A program made the position numbers and the translations under genes. 64,000 bases of DNA from Strongylocentrotus purpuratus (taxonomy: Eukaryota; Echinodermata; Echinoidea; Camarodonta; Strongylocentrotidae), in assembly GCF_000002235.5 (NCBI RefSeq), contig NW_022145599.1, forward strand, positions 27,045,856-27,109,855, in the 5' to 3' direction. Below, one piece after another: positions 40,358 through 53,906 of the stretch. The notes under the pieces are model-generated. The model was given only the letters and a program-made list of their open reading frames with translations. It was not told the origin of the DNA and searched no databases. The stretch's first letter is position 1. Every line of letters begins with the position of its first letter.

Positions 40358-43300
40358 TTTGTCAAACATCAGATTCGGAGGGGAGGGGTTGAAGTCAACA
40401 GATGTCAGATTGTCAATTGTAATGGTGTCAGTTGGTGTATTCGGCTGGGAGGTGTTATTGCTGATGGTCAGTAAAGGCAAGTTCACATATGAGGTAAACT
40501 GCTGCAAAAAAGCCACCACGTTTTTATAGATGTGTAAAATATTGGCAATTTAGCACAGCAAAGGTCCTGCGTGTATTCACTGAGCTCTGTGTAATAAGAT
40601 ACAGAAATTTGAAGCGAATTATGTCATCATAAATATACCCCTGCAGTTTTGCCATATCAAATCTATCAATGTTCAACTTGTCCAACTTGATATTAGCAAA
40701 AGGAACATTAGAATTGCAAAATATGGACAGACCCAAAAGAGGGTAGTTAAATAAGTAAGTCCAATATCTTCTAGTAGTAAAATCATTTGCAGCATATGTT
40801 GAAAAAAAGGAGATCCATACTCTTGAATTGTAGACTGCCAGTCAATTTATGCCCACTGATGTTTGTCAATTAATTGTCGGCATGTTTGATTTGAGTCATC
40901 TGCATTTTCAGAAGTAACTTTGTCAGATAATGGTTCATAACATCATACAGAATTGTTAAAAATTGAACAAGAAAGTGATGAGTGATATTTTGATAGCACC
41001 TTTTATTTCTGCATTAAAAATAGGCAATGATTTTTAGACTGTTCTAAAAGGGTCTGCTCTTTGTTGTAGAAACATGATATTAGATGCATTTTATCTCTGT
41101 TAAGAATACTTTCATCAATCTGACAATGTCGGTAGTTAAAACATATGGCCTATTAGAGCTTTTGTCCATTACAACAATTGTAAGCCAGCTTTGTGAGCTG
41201 ATGGCGAAATCTTCAAAAATGCAAAGAAATATGTTTATATGTGTATGTACTTCTCTTCTTTCATTTTCATTCTTGATGACGATGTGTATTGTCTACTTCT
41301 CATGAATTTGTTATAGAAAAAAGAGAAAATTTACATTGATTAAAAGTGCCATATATTGATCTAAGTAGAAGAGTAATTGTCCTTTTGTATTTTTTGCTCT
41401 TCTTTATACTGGGATGTTGTCTTCAGAGTTTAAACCTAAGTACATTTTGTGTAAAGCCCCAAAGCGAATTAATAAGATTTCTTTGATGATGAACCCTTAG
41501 TTATTCAAATTCAATGTTTCTTTGTACCAGTGGGTAGAATTCAATGTTTCTGAACAGTTTTGTACCAGTGGGTAGAGCAAAATAATGAGATATAAAAGAT
41601 GTCATTTGATCATGTCCCTCCATTTGTAAGAAAAGATACTGGTAAATAAAATCCGTTTGAAGTATTACCAAATGGGGGCATTGATAATACGTAATGGGTA
41701 AAATACATATAAATTGAAAAATTACTTGTAGATACCCCCACTTATCCTGGCTCACTCATGTAAACTAGTAAACTGTGCCCCCCCCCCTCCCCTGCTGTTC
41801 CCCCTCATGGGCCCTTGCATACTTTCGCTAGGCCACCAACTCTAAGGGGAAGTTGGTGGGGGAGGGGGGCAGTTGTCTTATATTGGGGATCCGAGACAGA
41901 AGCGGTTCTAGAGGGGTTTAAGGGGAGAGAAGCAGAAGTAGAAAATGAATGCAAGAACCGGGGGCCAGCCCAAACAGGCATCCTCCTACTCCTTTTATTT
42001 TCTAGAACTGCTCCTGATAAGAGGGGTAAGTTTTCCCTTAATTGCCCCCAAATCGCATACCCTTCCCCTAGCTTATTAACACTTTTACACATACAAATCG
42101 TAACTAACGTCAGAATGTCAGCATGTTTTACTATTACATTCTTAATTTTAGTTGGGCTGTATTTGGACCCGGGATCTTTTCGACGATATAGCAAAAAAAA
42201 CAACATTATAATGCCTCTATCTCAAGCTGGCGCTATACAACTTTTTTTTTCTTCCGATCTTGATCTTATGCACACGGTACGATAGTTTTCCAAGGAAAAA
42301 AATGGTACCATCGCTCGAGGATGACTGCTGGAATTCTTGGTAAAACTGCTTAATTATAAATTTGATAAGCGTTTTTTAAATAACATTTTGAAAGAGAATA
42401 TATCAATGTAATGTTTTGCCTTTGGAGGCATTTTAAATTACTGATTGTAGTGAGAATGCATGAGTTTGGGAGTGTTATCCAGTCCAATGTTCAAAGCAGA
42501 TTGATCCGTGGACACTGAGTGGTAAACCAATGCAAGTTTTGTGTGTGGTCCCACCCGCATAAATCTATGAATGTAAAGCGTAATTATAAGAGGGGAGCCC
42601 TATGCAATGTATACGTACCTTACATTTGACTTACAAAATGGTCAAGGATTTTCTTTTATACTCCTTTAATATTTAGTCTGATACTATTTATTACATTGTT
42701 AAGAGTAACTGTACCAAATATCTAATAATTTGAGCAAGAAAAAATGTTATTTACACGGAAGAGACGGCCTTCATGTCCGTGGCCTTTTTAGTTTACATTG
42801 CAAAATCAATCAAAGGTTCCCATGTCTGTGCGATCATACATTTCGCATGCACTTTGCAATTTTTGATGTGAAAGATAGCATTTTGAGGCTTGAAAACACA
42901 ATTACTAAAGAAAAGACTAGGTCTATTCCCAATTCCTTGTTGCATAAATACGTATCGATAAGAAACGGACAGAATTGTGTGTTCCTTGCCTGTCTTGCTT
43001 TACCATAATTGTGCAGTCACAAGTTTGTGCTGACAAGTGCACTACGCAGACATAGGCAATCTGGCTTAAATGGTTGACTTGAAGGCTTTGTGGAATTTTA
43101 ATGCAGAGGAATATACTACAAGTACAAATGAATTACCATTACTAAATTTTACAAGCCTCTCCTTTCTCAAAATGGTCCCTAAAACCAAAGATTCTTGAAA
43201 GTCAACTAAAAGTTCAATGTAAAGTCATGAAGACATTTTCATAAGGTTGAGACACCACTTCCATGTAATTTCTATCAATCTTTCTTTTTTAATAAGAATA

Positions 43301-43376
43301 TTGCTCATCTTGATTTAAGTTGGGCAGTGCATTGTGTGCATTAGATTGAAACTTTCACAATTCTCATTCAATACAG
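40358..43376. other. NAA60 upstream spacer
   Basis: AT-rich apart from a G/C-rich block at about 41774-42060, which includes C- and G-runs and gives overlapping open frames on both strands without family resemblance. No transposon ends were found. Confidence 0.4.
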
Positions 43377-43466
43377 ATGTTCATGAGTTCATCTCCGAGC
43401 AAAATGCAGCAAAGATGTCTACTTCCAGGCACTGTGCAGCTGATCATCGTGAATCATAGATCATGA
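43377..43466 (+). promoter_or_regulatory. Upstream ORF whose stop overlaps the NAA60 start codon
   Basis: TTCTCATTCAATACAG ending at 43376 is a plausible acceptor, so the exon would start with ATG at 43377. That frame runs 29 codons and ends with TGA at 43464-43466, overlapping the main ATG as ATGA. Such overlap is compatible with termination-reinitiation control. Exon start and use are inferred. Confidence 0.45.
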
Positions 43467-46400
43467 GCTCACCGGAGGAAAGCACTAATGTCATCCCCAT
43501 GGCAACGACAGCGAGTGAGACCACTTCAACAGGGCCAAAGGATCGGAGCGACAGCCACAGCAGTTGCGACAGCAGTTGTGATGTCACTACTGGCTATGGA
43601 AGTGGTAGCAACAGTAGAAAGAACTCTCTAACTGACAGGAACGTAGTTAGCACAAGAGACAATGGTGAAGGGGGGAAGAGTAGTTCAGAAAAGAAACATA
43701 GTGAGGAAGCGTATATAGAGGGCGACATCAAGCTGAGATTCCTGTGTCCGGAGGATGTAGAGGCGGTCAAGCAGCTTTGCAGGGACTGGTTCCCGGTCGA
43801 GTAAGTATACTAATTTGATTTATGGAAGTTATTTGGGCACAACTGTTGGTGTATACAAGTACAAATAGAATCTTGAAATATTTTGTGTATGGCTTAGAGT
43901 CTACTCTGCTTATCATCAGTTTATTTGAGAGATTTTCTAAAACATAATAAGAGGAATGTAATAAACCAATTTAATTGAATAATTTTATTGAAATTTTGGA
44001 TATTTGTGAATTTTCACCAGTTACTTGTTAACCCATGATAGTGTTGACCCTTGGTTATCATTCAAGCATCACCAATGCATTTTGTGATTACCTTACATTT
44101 TCCAGCTTATAAATTACTTACTGGAAATATCCTTTGTCAGTAAAAGCCTCAGAAAGTGATCTTGTAAAGTGTGAGAGAATTAGAGAAACAAAGATTCAAT
44201 CCAATTTTCTACTCTCTTTATTCTTAAAACAGGTATCCTGATTTCTGGTACAAGGATATCACAAATGATAAGCGGTTCTTTTCCCTGGCTGCTGCCATAG
44301 GCACTACCATCGTGGGTTTGTTGGTGGCTGAGGTCAAGACTAGGGCCAGATGTCACAGAGAGGTCAGTACATTTTAGATTTTGTTGTTGTTGAAGGTGGT
44401 GGTGTAGATGGTGCTATCTTTGGTGTTGCTTTGTACAATGATGTTTTAGTGTACATTAAATTGGTTTTCTTGTGGTATGAACAATGACCCCAACCTCTGC
44501 AAACACAACAATTATGAGGGGGGGGGGGGGGGGGAACAATCCATCCCCCTTATTGTGCTCACTATGTTTTGGGATCCATGGCTGTAAATCATGGAAATTC
44601 CAAAATCTTAATAAAGGTTTAGGTGTACCAATCACCTTGAAAATAAAATGCACGACTAGGATGTATACAATGAACCTTAACAATAATATCACCCTGATTT
44701 GTATGGGCTGAAGGATAAGGAGTTTGAAGAAAATAAAGGATAATCTAAAACGGCGTGCACAGATTCCAGAGCTTGCATTAATAAGTACGTTGAGTAGTCT
44801 ATTACTCACAAGTCTCTGTTCTGTTATTCAAAAGTGGATTAATAAACTAGAAACAAATCTCTTTACAAAATTAATCTTTGAAGCTCATATTTTGAATACG
44901 GTATAGTATTACGTCATGAAACTCCTAACATAAAAACAAAATATTTGTTGGTGCATGGTGCACTTTAAATTTTAAAGCCACTTGCGCGTGATGACAAATC
45001 TTGAGCTCTAATGATGACAGACAAAATATGTATCACCATAAATGTCAAAATTTCAATTGTATCTGTACGGTGTATACAGTACATAAATATTGAACATTTT
45101 TACAATGTCATATCCTGGATGGTTCTTGTTACTTGTTCCCATGCGTGACCAAAAAAGAAAAGAAAAAAGAAATATACTGTAATCCATTCGATTCATTTCT
45201 TTATGAAACATGTTATGATAAAGGTCATTCATATATTATGTCAATCTATAAATCAGTTCTTTTCTTTATGAGTCAAAAGAATTGTATGCCCTTGATTTAA
45301 ATGTGTTTAGTACCAGCATATGTTGAAAATGTTTAGATGAATTTTTAGAAAAACAAAATATCCTTCTGAGAGCGAACATACTGGCAACATATCTTTTTAT
45401 CTTCTTTGTCTACTGAGTCTTTGTTGACAACAATAAGGTTGATGATAAACAGATGTACATGTATACAGTTTCTGCATGACTCTTAACATGTACATGTAGG
45501 CCGATATAATATGACGATGTATACAGTGGTGTTTGAAAATTAAGTGAATCAGAAGAGGTAATCTTAAAATATTCTATCTCACATAACGTATTGTAATGCT
45601 GGTATAAGGGTCTGCTATGAGTGATTTGTTTGGAGTACCGTACCAGTATAGCAAGTTGTACAAAACACTGTACTTGTGACTAGAAAGGTCAATAGACCAT
45701 TTATGTAATGTACCGTAAATCTCTGTGTATAAGACACACTTTTTTGCCGCTTAATAAAAATCAAAGTCGGGGTGCGTCTTATACACAGGTACATCAACAA
45801 AAAACAAGAACAAAAAACCTTTTTTTTTAAAGTTTTGATTTATGCCCCTCCACCTGGCGCTATGCCTGGCAATGTCTCCCAGCTTAGTAATCGGTGTGTT
45901 GACTCACCACTCTGAAAATAGAATTTGAAAGTAATCTTTCTGATAGATCTCAATATGTAGTTTATAATAATAATTCCTCCAATTTTTCTTCTATACACAC
46001 GGCATACCACAAGGTTCTATCCTAGGTCCTCTACTGTTTTTTAATTTACATTAATGATCTTACACATTCAACTGCACCTGGCCCTGTTATGAATAATTGT
46101 ATTTCAATAGTCAGAATGTAAATTACATACCTGTATATTAGTTGTTGCTAGGTAGGACAAATATTATGGCTTGCTCTACATGTACCTAACAACATGTAAT
46201 GTATTCAATTCGCATTCTGACTATTGAAATACAATCATTCAAAACAGGTAAATTTGATAATTTGTAACAAGGCACTCAACAGAGATATACACTGTATGCA
46301 TTGAATTTGATTAAAGTAAGAAAAGGCCTATTGTGGCATTGTTCCATTAGTCTGTAAAGAGTTTTAAGAAACATTGTACTTTTTTCTTTAAATTGTTCAA

Positions 46401-49400
46401 GGGCAAGTCCAGGGTATTTATCCACTTTGTGTCTCATATATTGTCAGTGGATGGTTTAAGCCATGCATGTACCGTACTGTAGGTCAACATTGAAAACATA
46501 CAGTAATTGTTCTGATCCAGGCTCTTAAAGCGCTATCAACTTCAACTTTAATGAATGTGATAAAAATTGGCTATGTGGTAAGGAATTGGACAATATACAT
46601 GTATGCCACTAAAATGAATACTATACATGCATGTAAATATCCCCCTCAAAAAAGAAGGCCTACACACATGTACATTTACAATGTACAGTATGTAATTGTG
46701 CAAAAGTCAGTGAGACTCAAGACTACAATTGAAAGATGTAATTATAATATCAGTAGAAACAAGACCCGTCAGATAAATGGCATCTTCAATTGGCAGTTAA
46801 TTTTATACAGCAACAAATTTACAGATTAGGCACACATAATAATACCCTTAAGTACATACAGTGTATTGTTTATGAAGTTGGTGACAGTAAGAGGTAGTTA
46901 TCTGTAGTTTCATTGCAGATTGTTATGGAATCAATCTGTCATTTTCATGTATAAGCAGCTTAGACAAGCTCTTTACTTCCAGTTCATAAGTGTAGAAAGC
47001 ACGAATATCGTACCTTTTCGTTCCAAGGATCTCTTCTCGAATTACATGTTTGTTTTGTTTGTTTTAAATTATATTAATATATTTTTTAAATATTTTTTTA
47101 AAGAGATTTCTTGGAGTAAATTTTGATTCTGTATTTTTCAACTTTATCCCAGAACACTTTTGAAAACTTTTTTTCCCTCAGGCTGAATAACTCACAGCTT
47201 TTTTGTCAGTTTGATTTGCTTTTTGTAAGTTTGATTCGCTTTTTGTAATTTTGGCTTTTTCTAATCAGATACTTGTAGCTACATGTATACATGTACATGC
47301 AGTATGTTTAAAGAGTAAATGATACACAATACATTTAGCTACATGTACATGTACATGTAACTAAATGTAAGTGTCATTCATATCTTGCTGAAGCACTTAA
47401 AGCTATGGTCACAAATCTGAGCAGCGACCGACCGATCAGTAGCCTGCTCGGTCGCTGCTGGAATTTAGGCATCGCCCAGCAATTAGGTCGGTGCCGGGCG
47501 GCGACCGCCCAGGCACCAAGCGTATTTTGGGCGGCGAGTGAAAAGTGAGCAGGCGCCGCCCAAATTTTAACTCCGCGCTAAAACTTCAGCGGCAACCGAG
47601 CGATGCCATAAAAACGAGCGGTGCCTGGGCGGCCGCCGCTTGGTGGCCGGGCAGCTGCCGGGCAGAATTGGTTAAAAACTCGCCGCTCGGCCGCCGAGCA
47701 GGCTACTTTTGGGTAATGTGACCATAGCATTAAATTCAAAACTAATACATGCATTTTCTTTGTACCCAATTTTTCCTAGTACAGTGCACAGTTAAATATA
47801 AAACCACAGTGATGATTAAAATAGGGTCTTCAAGTCTTCCCATTTAATCCATAACATTTAGTAATGTAGCTCTAAAGCTGTTAATCCAGTAACTTACATC
47901 TCTGTAGTCCTGTGCAAATTTGTGCGTATTTGATTTGGAGCATCGTCAAGGACATTTGTAAATGTTTACACATACATGTACATGTATACAGGTACACATA
48001 CACCAGACACAATTTAACAGTATCCCCCAATGTTTGAAATGGGTCGCTTGGAGGAAGTTTTCTTTTCCTCTGTTAATTTTTATGGGTGGGGGCAAGGGGC
48101 GGTCAATAAACCGTATTTAATATTGTAAAGGAGAATTTGCCTGGTAGCACTAGCTGTACGTATACATGTGCTACCAGGTATTGTCTGTATACATGTAGTA
48201 TGCATATAATCTATTGCATGAGATCACCTAACCTACATGTACATGTACATTTTTAGTAGTTGACCAGTAAAAAGGTCTGAGCTAACATATACATGTACAT
48301 ATAATGTACAGTGTTGGACTTTATTTCAAAGCAAAATTTAGTTTTGTTTAAGTATGGATACCGTTTTAAGCACTAATAGATGCCCCACTTACATGTACCA
48401 TGCCCTTGGTATAAAATGCCTCAATTATGAAAGTGCAAGCAAGCTGTGCTACCTAGTAATTGAGAGAAATATTCAATTTACCTTCACCTTAGTACCCTTT
48501 TGGACTAATGACCCAAGATTGTTTCACATACTGGTAGTACCGGTATTCTTTCCTGGAGGGTATTTGATACAAATGGAGGAGATGAAATTGATACCTTTCT
48601 GAGATTACATGCTGATTGTTTAGATCCTAAGGGACATTGAACTTGGCCCTGGAATTTGGCTGAAAATTATAAGGGAGGTCATAGCCATTCATGCATGTGT
48701 ACAGCATTGCATCTTGTAGTAGAGTTCTATTAAGAATCATCCATTTATGTTAAGATTTTTTTATGTTTTTAATTTTATACCCGGTCCACGGATGTTGGGT
48801 AATTCATTCATACAGAATATTAAGAAATACCTGATATTCCATCATTACACCAATTTTAATAAAATGGGGTTATAAATTTTTTTATAGAAATTGTCTTCAA
48901 AATTCCATTTTATTAATTTGAGCTTTAGAGGAATTTATGATAAGGAATTATGGTTTTATTGTTGTGAAGAAATTGTTGGCTCGCACCCAGTAGATAAAGA
49001 TTGTGTGCTCAGTCTTATAATTAATTATTACTATCATTATTTGCTTTACCAGGTTCAATAAACTTAGGATCTAAACAATCAGCATGTAATCTAATAAAGG
49101 TATCCATTTCATCTCCTCCACAGAATTATGTGAATTTTTGTAAACAGTCTACACTGCACAGTCATTTTGTACTAACTAGAGCTACTGTACAATGGCTAAC
49201 AGTTCTATTATATTTTTTGCTAATTTTGTGAGAGTTATTCTTTTATTTATAGCACCAAATTAACAGGCCTGTACATGTAAATATTTTGTCATCTATCAGT
49301 TGAAAATTACAAGTAGTAGTTAGTACATCACATTATACCATTGGAAAGAGTGCTAAGTGCTAGCTTACCTAATGCCTAGAAATATATTGATTTCATGGGA

Positions 49401-52400
49401 CATTAAATAAAAGCCTCTTAAACCTTTTACAATGTACATGTAGGTGTACTTCTACATCATATATTGTGTAATTGGTATCACAAATCTGCTGGTAAATGAA
49501 ACTCAGACTTGACAGGATTATATACACATAAATTTACATTTAGGAGATTATCTCCTTGGTTTAAGTATCAATATCAGAGCCCTGTGCTGGATATTAGATT
49601 TCTTCATGGCTAGTTAAATTTCTATTTGCAAGCTACCAAATTAACAGCAATTTAAGAATAATTAAAAACTTAAAACAGGTGTTTTTAATGGTCCTGTGAA
49701 ATGAATGTTGTTGACAATTTTAAGAAAATGTAGACATTTTAAGATAACATCAAGTAATACAGACGGACACTGTGGTATGAAGTAGGCACCTTAAAATACT
49801 TAACATTTTGTTTAAATAAATATTGTACAAAATCTCTGGAAAAATTGATTTCAGCTGAAAAACATGATTTTAGGGGGTGTGTGTGTTCAAAGAAAAGTTT
49901 GCCTCCTGTATAGGCCTATTGATTTTCAAAGAAAATATGGTTAAATTGTAAACTCATCTTTGATAAAAAGAAAAATCTAGTGTGTTTTGTAAAACCATCT
50001 AGGGATAAATGGCAAAATATATGAGAAAAATATAATATAGGTCCACATACATGTACACGGAGTGAATATCACTACTTCTACATGTACTGGTAGGCGTTTT
50101 GTTGTTGTTGATTGCTTTACCGGTACATTTCTATTGAACATGTAGGATTGGTCTAGCACCAAAGCCCCCACATGCTGAAGATAGGCTTCCATATATTAAT
50201 GCACACGCATGTGTACGTGTATTCAAGTCATGATTAAAGGTTGCAAGATTCAAGATGCGAGCATTTCATCTATAATGTCATGTGGCAGCGTTGCTTTTGT
50301 AAAGATCAAAAAGATGTCTAGAAGATATAAGCGCACTGTAGGCAGTAGCTTCATGTAGAATGTCAACTACATGTACATCCTGACTGGAAAGGTGAAAGGG
50401 TCATGCTTAATGTAGCACTCATTGATTGTAATACATCAACAATACGCATACAGGGCCTTTCACATGCAGAGCAATTGCATTATGATTAAAGATTGCTAGC
50501 ATCGAGATGTGAATATTTCATGTATTCTCACTATTCTGTCATGCAGCAGCATGGCTTTATAGAGCTCTGTCTATCAGAAGATGCCTTGAAGCGCATTATA
50601 CAGTATGCACCCTCATGTAGAGTGTCAACTACATCCTGATTAGAATGATGAGGGGGCCTGCATAATGTTGTGCTCACTCTTTTAATTTTAATTTTAATGA
50701 CTTCAACGATCCATACTGGGCTGTTCACATGCAGAGCAATTGTATTATGATTAAAGATTGCTAGCATCGAGATGTGAATGTTTCATGTATTCTCACTTTT
50801 CTGTCATGCAGCAGCATGCATGGCTTTGTAGAGATCTATCAAAATATGCCTTGCAGCTCACTGTAGGCACCCTCGTGAAGAGTGTCAACTGCATCCTGAT
50901 TAGAATGATGAGGGGGCCTGCACAAATGTTGTGTTTACTCTTTTTATTACGACTTCAACATCAAATGCAGGGCTGTACACACACAGAGCAATTTAATACA
51001 TTCAATTTGAAGGGATAGTCGAGTTCTGTTGCAGAGGGCACTACACAAAATAATTTTTTGTGAGATAATGAAAAACTGAGTGTCAAATTTGAAAGAACAT
51101 ACAATTTAAATCTCAAAATCATCTTTATTTGATCAAAATCGGTTGAGAGACGGCTGAAATATCCGTAAATATAACGATTTCTAATTTTGTGTACCACCAC
51201 AAATATTCAATAATTTGAAAAAGCCGTTGAAAAACGAAATAGCGCGTTTCACATTATATTTCAGCCAATGCCGATTTTGGATTTTTTGTTGGCTTTGTCA
51301 TGTTGGTTACATGTATATTACGCACAACCAGTCGACCCATGTATTGTTATTATTAAATTAATTAATTAACGGTTACCGTAATTTTTTGAAAGTGGACTGA
51401 GTTGGTATGATCGTAATGGCTAAATTTTACATATTTTGGGGTCTAAAATTACCTTTATAGCAATTTAAGGTCCCAAAAGGGCACTAGAAATGCCATACAT
51501 GTAGATAAGAATAAGGGCAATAAGCATGCACTTTGAAGGCATTTGAGGTCTGAAAACAGAACTCAACTATCCCTTTAATGTTTGATCTGTGATCAGATTC
51601 TCACAAATTTTCAGTGTGAGAGACAGAAAATGTTGCTAGAAAGTGTGATAAGGATTTCTATTCATTTTGCTTTTAATTTGCATTCTTGTGAACTGCTAAT
51701 ATAGTCGAACCTGTCTATTAAGGTCACCCAAGGGAAACACAAGAAGTTGCCACTGTACAGTACATGTAGACAGGTGGCCTTTCTAGTAACGTTAATAATA
51801 ATAATAATCCGGTTGTTTATATACTGTAGCGCTCAATACACCGATCCAACGATGTGCCTAAGCGCTTTACAGATATATTATTACCCCGGTTATGGGATTC
51901 AGGCTTACCCGCACACATTGTGTGCACATTTTCCACTCCCTGAGGAGCATTCCAGCCAGGCGCCATTTTACAGGCACGCACACTTGCTCGTTCAACCACA
52001 TGAACATTCGCATCCTACCGGGTACCCATGTAACACCTGGGTGGAGAGTAGCAAGTGCAGGTAAATGTCTTGCCAAAGGATATTAGTGCCGTGTCAGGAT
52101 TCGAACCCTCGACCTTCACATCTACAGTCAAGCTCCTTAAACTACTCGACCACGACACTCCCACGTTCTTCAACACACATTTCCTTCAAGGTAATATGGG
52201 TGACCACTATAGGCAGGTGGCCTTTATAGAGAGGTAGCCACTAAGACAGGCTTGTCAGTATTTACCATGCAAGCACTTTTATCTTTTACCATTAAAGTCA
52301 GGAATAGGGACAGAAGAAACAGATTTTAAATAGCCAAGTGTGAATGGGTGCAAGTCAGTGAGATATACATGATTCTAATCTTCAGTTATTCTTTTTATGT

Positions 52401-53870
52401 GAATGTACATTACTATCCGTCCTAGTTATAGTCTTGAGTTTAGCTTATAATAAATACCTCAGTGAAGTTTAAAAAATACAAGGACCTACATATTCAACAT
52501 GAAGACCTACATAATCTATAGGCATACATATATTTCAGACCTACAGTACATGTAAATAATCTATAGCCATACAGTATGTATCTAACTTGCATTCTTGAAC
52601 CTTAAATTCAAGATTTGAAGACAAAACTATTCTGCATGTGTGCTAGCTGTAATGAGATTTGTTTTGACGCTGAAAAGTTTATGTCAATAGCCGAGTGCAG
52701 AATTAGCATTAACTTCAACTCTTGACAGCAAATGTCAATATTTGATGTTGTTCGACATAGCAGGTGATGCTTACAATATATACATGTACATGACCTGACT
52801 TATTGTACATTTTACTAGAATGTCACAGCATGTTCAACTATTGGATTGAATAACTTGTGTATTACCCCTAAAAGGCCGAATTATTTTGGTGCACTCTCTC
52901 AGCCGTAAATGATGATACTATTTAAGTGAAATTTTACCATCAAGGGTTGAGAGATCCAATGTGCATAGTACATACATGTACGCCTACTTTTTTTTAGAAA
53001 GTTCAAGTCATTACATTCTCACTTAATCTAGTGATAGAGTGTAAGTGTTTTTCTTTGCTCTTAAATAGTGTTTGTGACAGCTTCAAGTACCGTACTGGTT
53101 TGTACACTGTAGATGAATATTGTAGATGAATACTCTAGGCATACATGAACATCTACTGACTTGGTTTATTGATATACACTGTACTTCAGTTTAAAGGTTA
53201 TGGCATTGTACAATGTAATGTATGGAAGCACTTCTCAATGCTGCCCCTAGCCTTATAGATAGAACATTCTCATACACAAACTGATACAGAAATTCTAAAT
53301 GCACTTCATACAAGGGGGAATGGGGAAGAGGGAAAAAGATGAATGAATGAAGAGCAATCGAAGAATAATAATAAGAAGAAGAAGCAGAAGAAAAAAGAGG
53401 AAGAGGAGGAGATATAGAATGAGGAGGAGGGTGGGGGGGGGGGGGAGGAGGAGGAGGAAAAGGTAAGATATAGGGGAAAAGACACTGGGTGAAAGGGAAG
53501 AAAGAGAGTTCAGATCAATACTTCCTAGTAAGACAGGAGAGGAATATATTAAATTCATAGATGGAGAGCAGAATGCCCACATGTATGGAACATAAATTGA
53601 TCATCAATTTTCTCCATCGCTTGGCTCATCCACATTCCACATAGGAGCATACAGTACCTGTTCATTGTAAAGTATCGCTCTTTTAATCTAGGCTATGAAA
53701 CTCAATGTCAATTAGTGTAGAAGTGGAGTTGGTATTTACAGTGAACCCATTACGCACTCTGATGATGGGCCGTGTACTTGACTTTTGACCCCCATCGTAA
53801 GCAAAGTTGGCCTTGATCCAGAACATCGTTAGTAGGAGGAGAATAGAGGGAGAGAAAAGGAGAGAAAGAC

Positions 53871-53906
<36 letters not shown>

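Noticed and set aside
41805-42285. Overlapping 133- and 156-residue frames on opposite strands
   Set aside because: No recognisable domain, and both depend on a G/C-rich repeat-like block with homopolymers.
48140-48178. MicroRNA hairpin
   Set aside because: An 11-bp stem is too short for a precursor.
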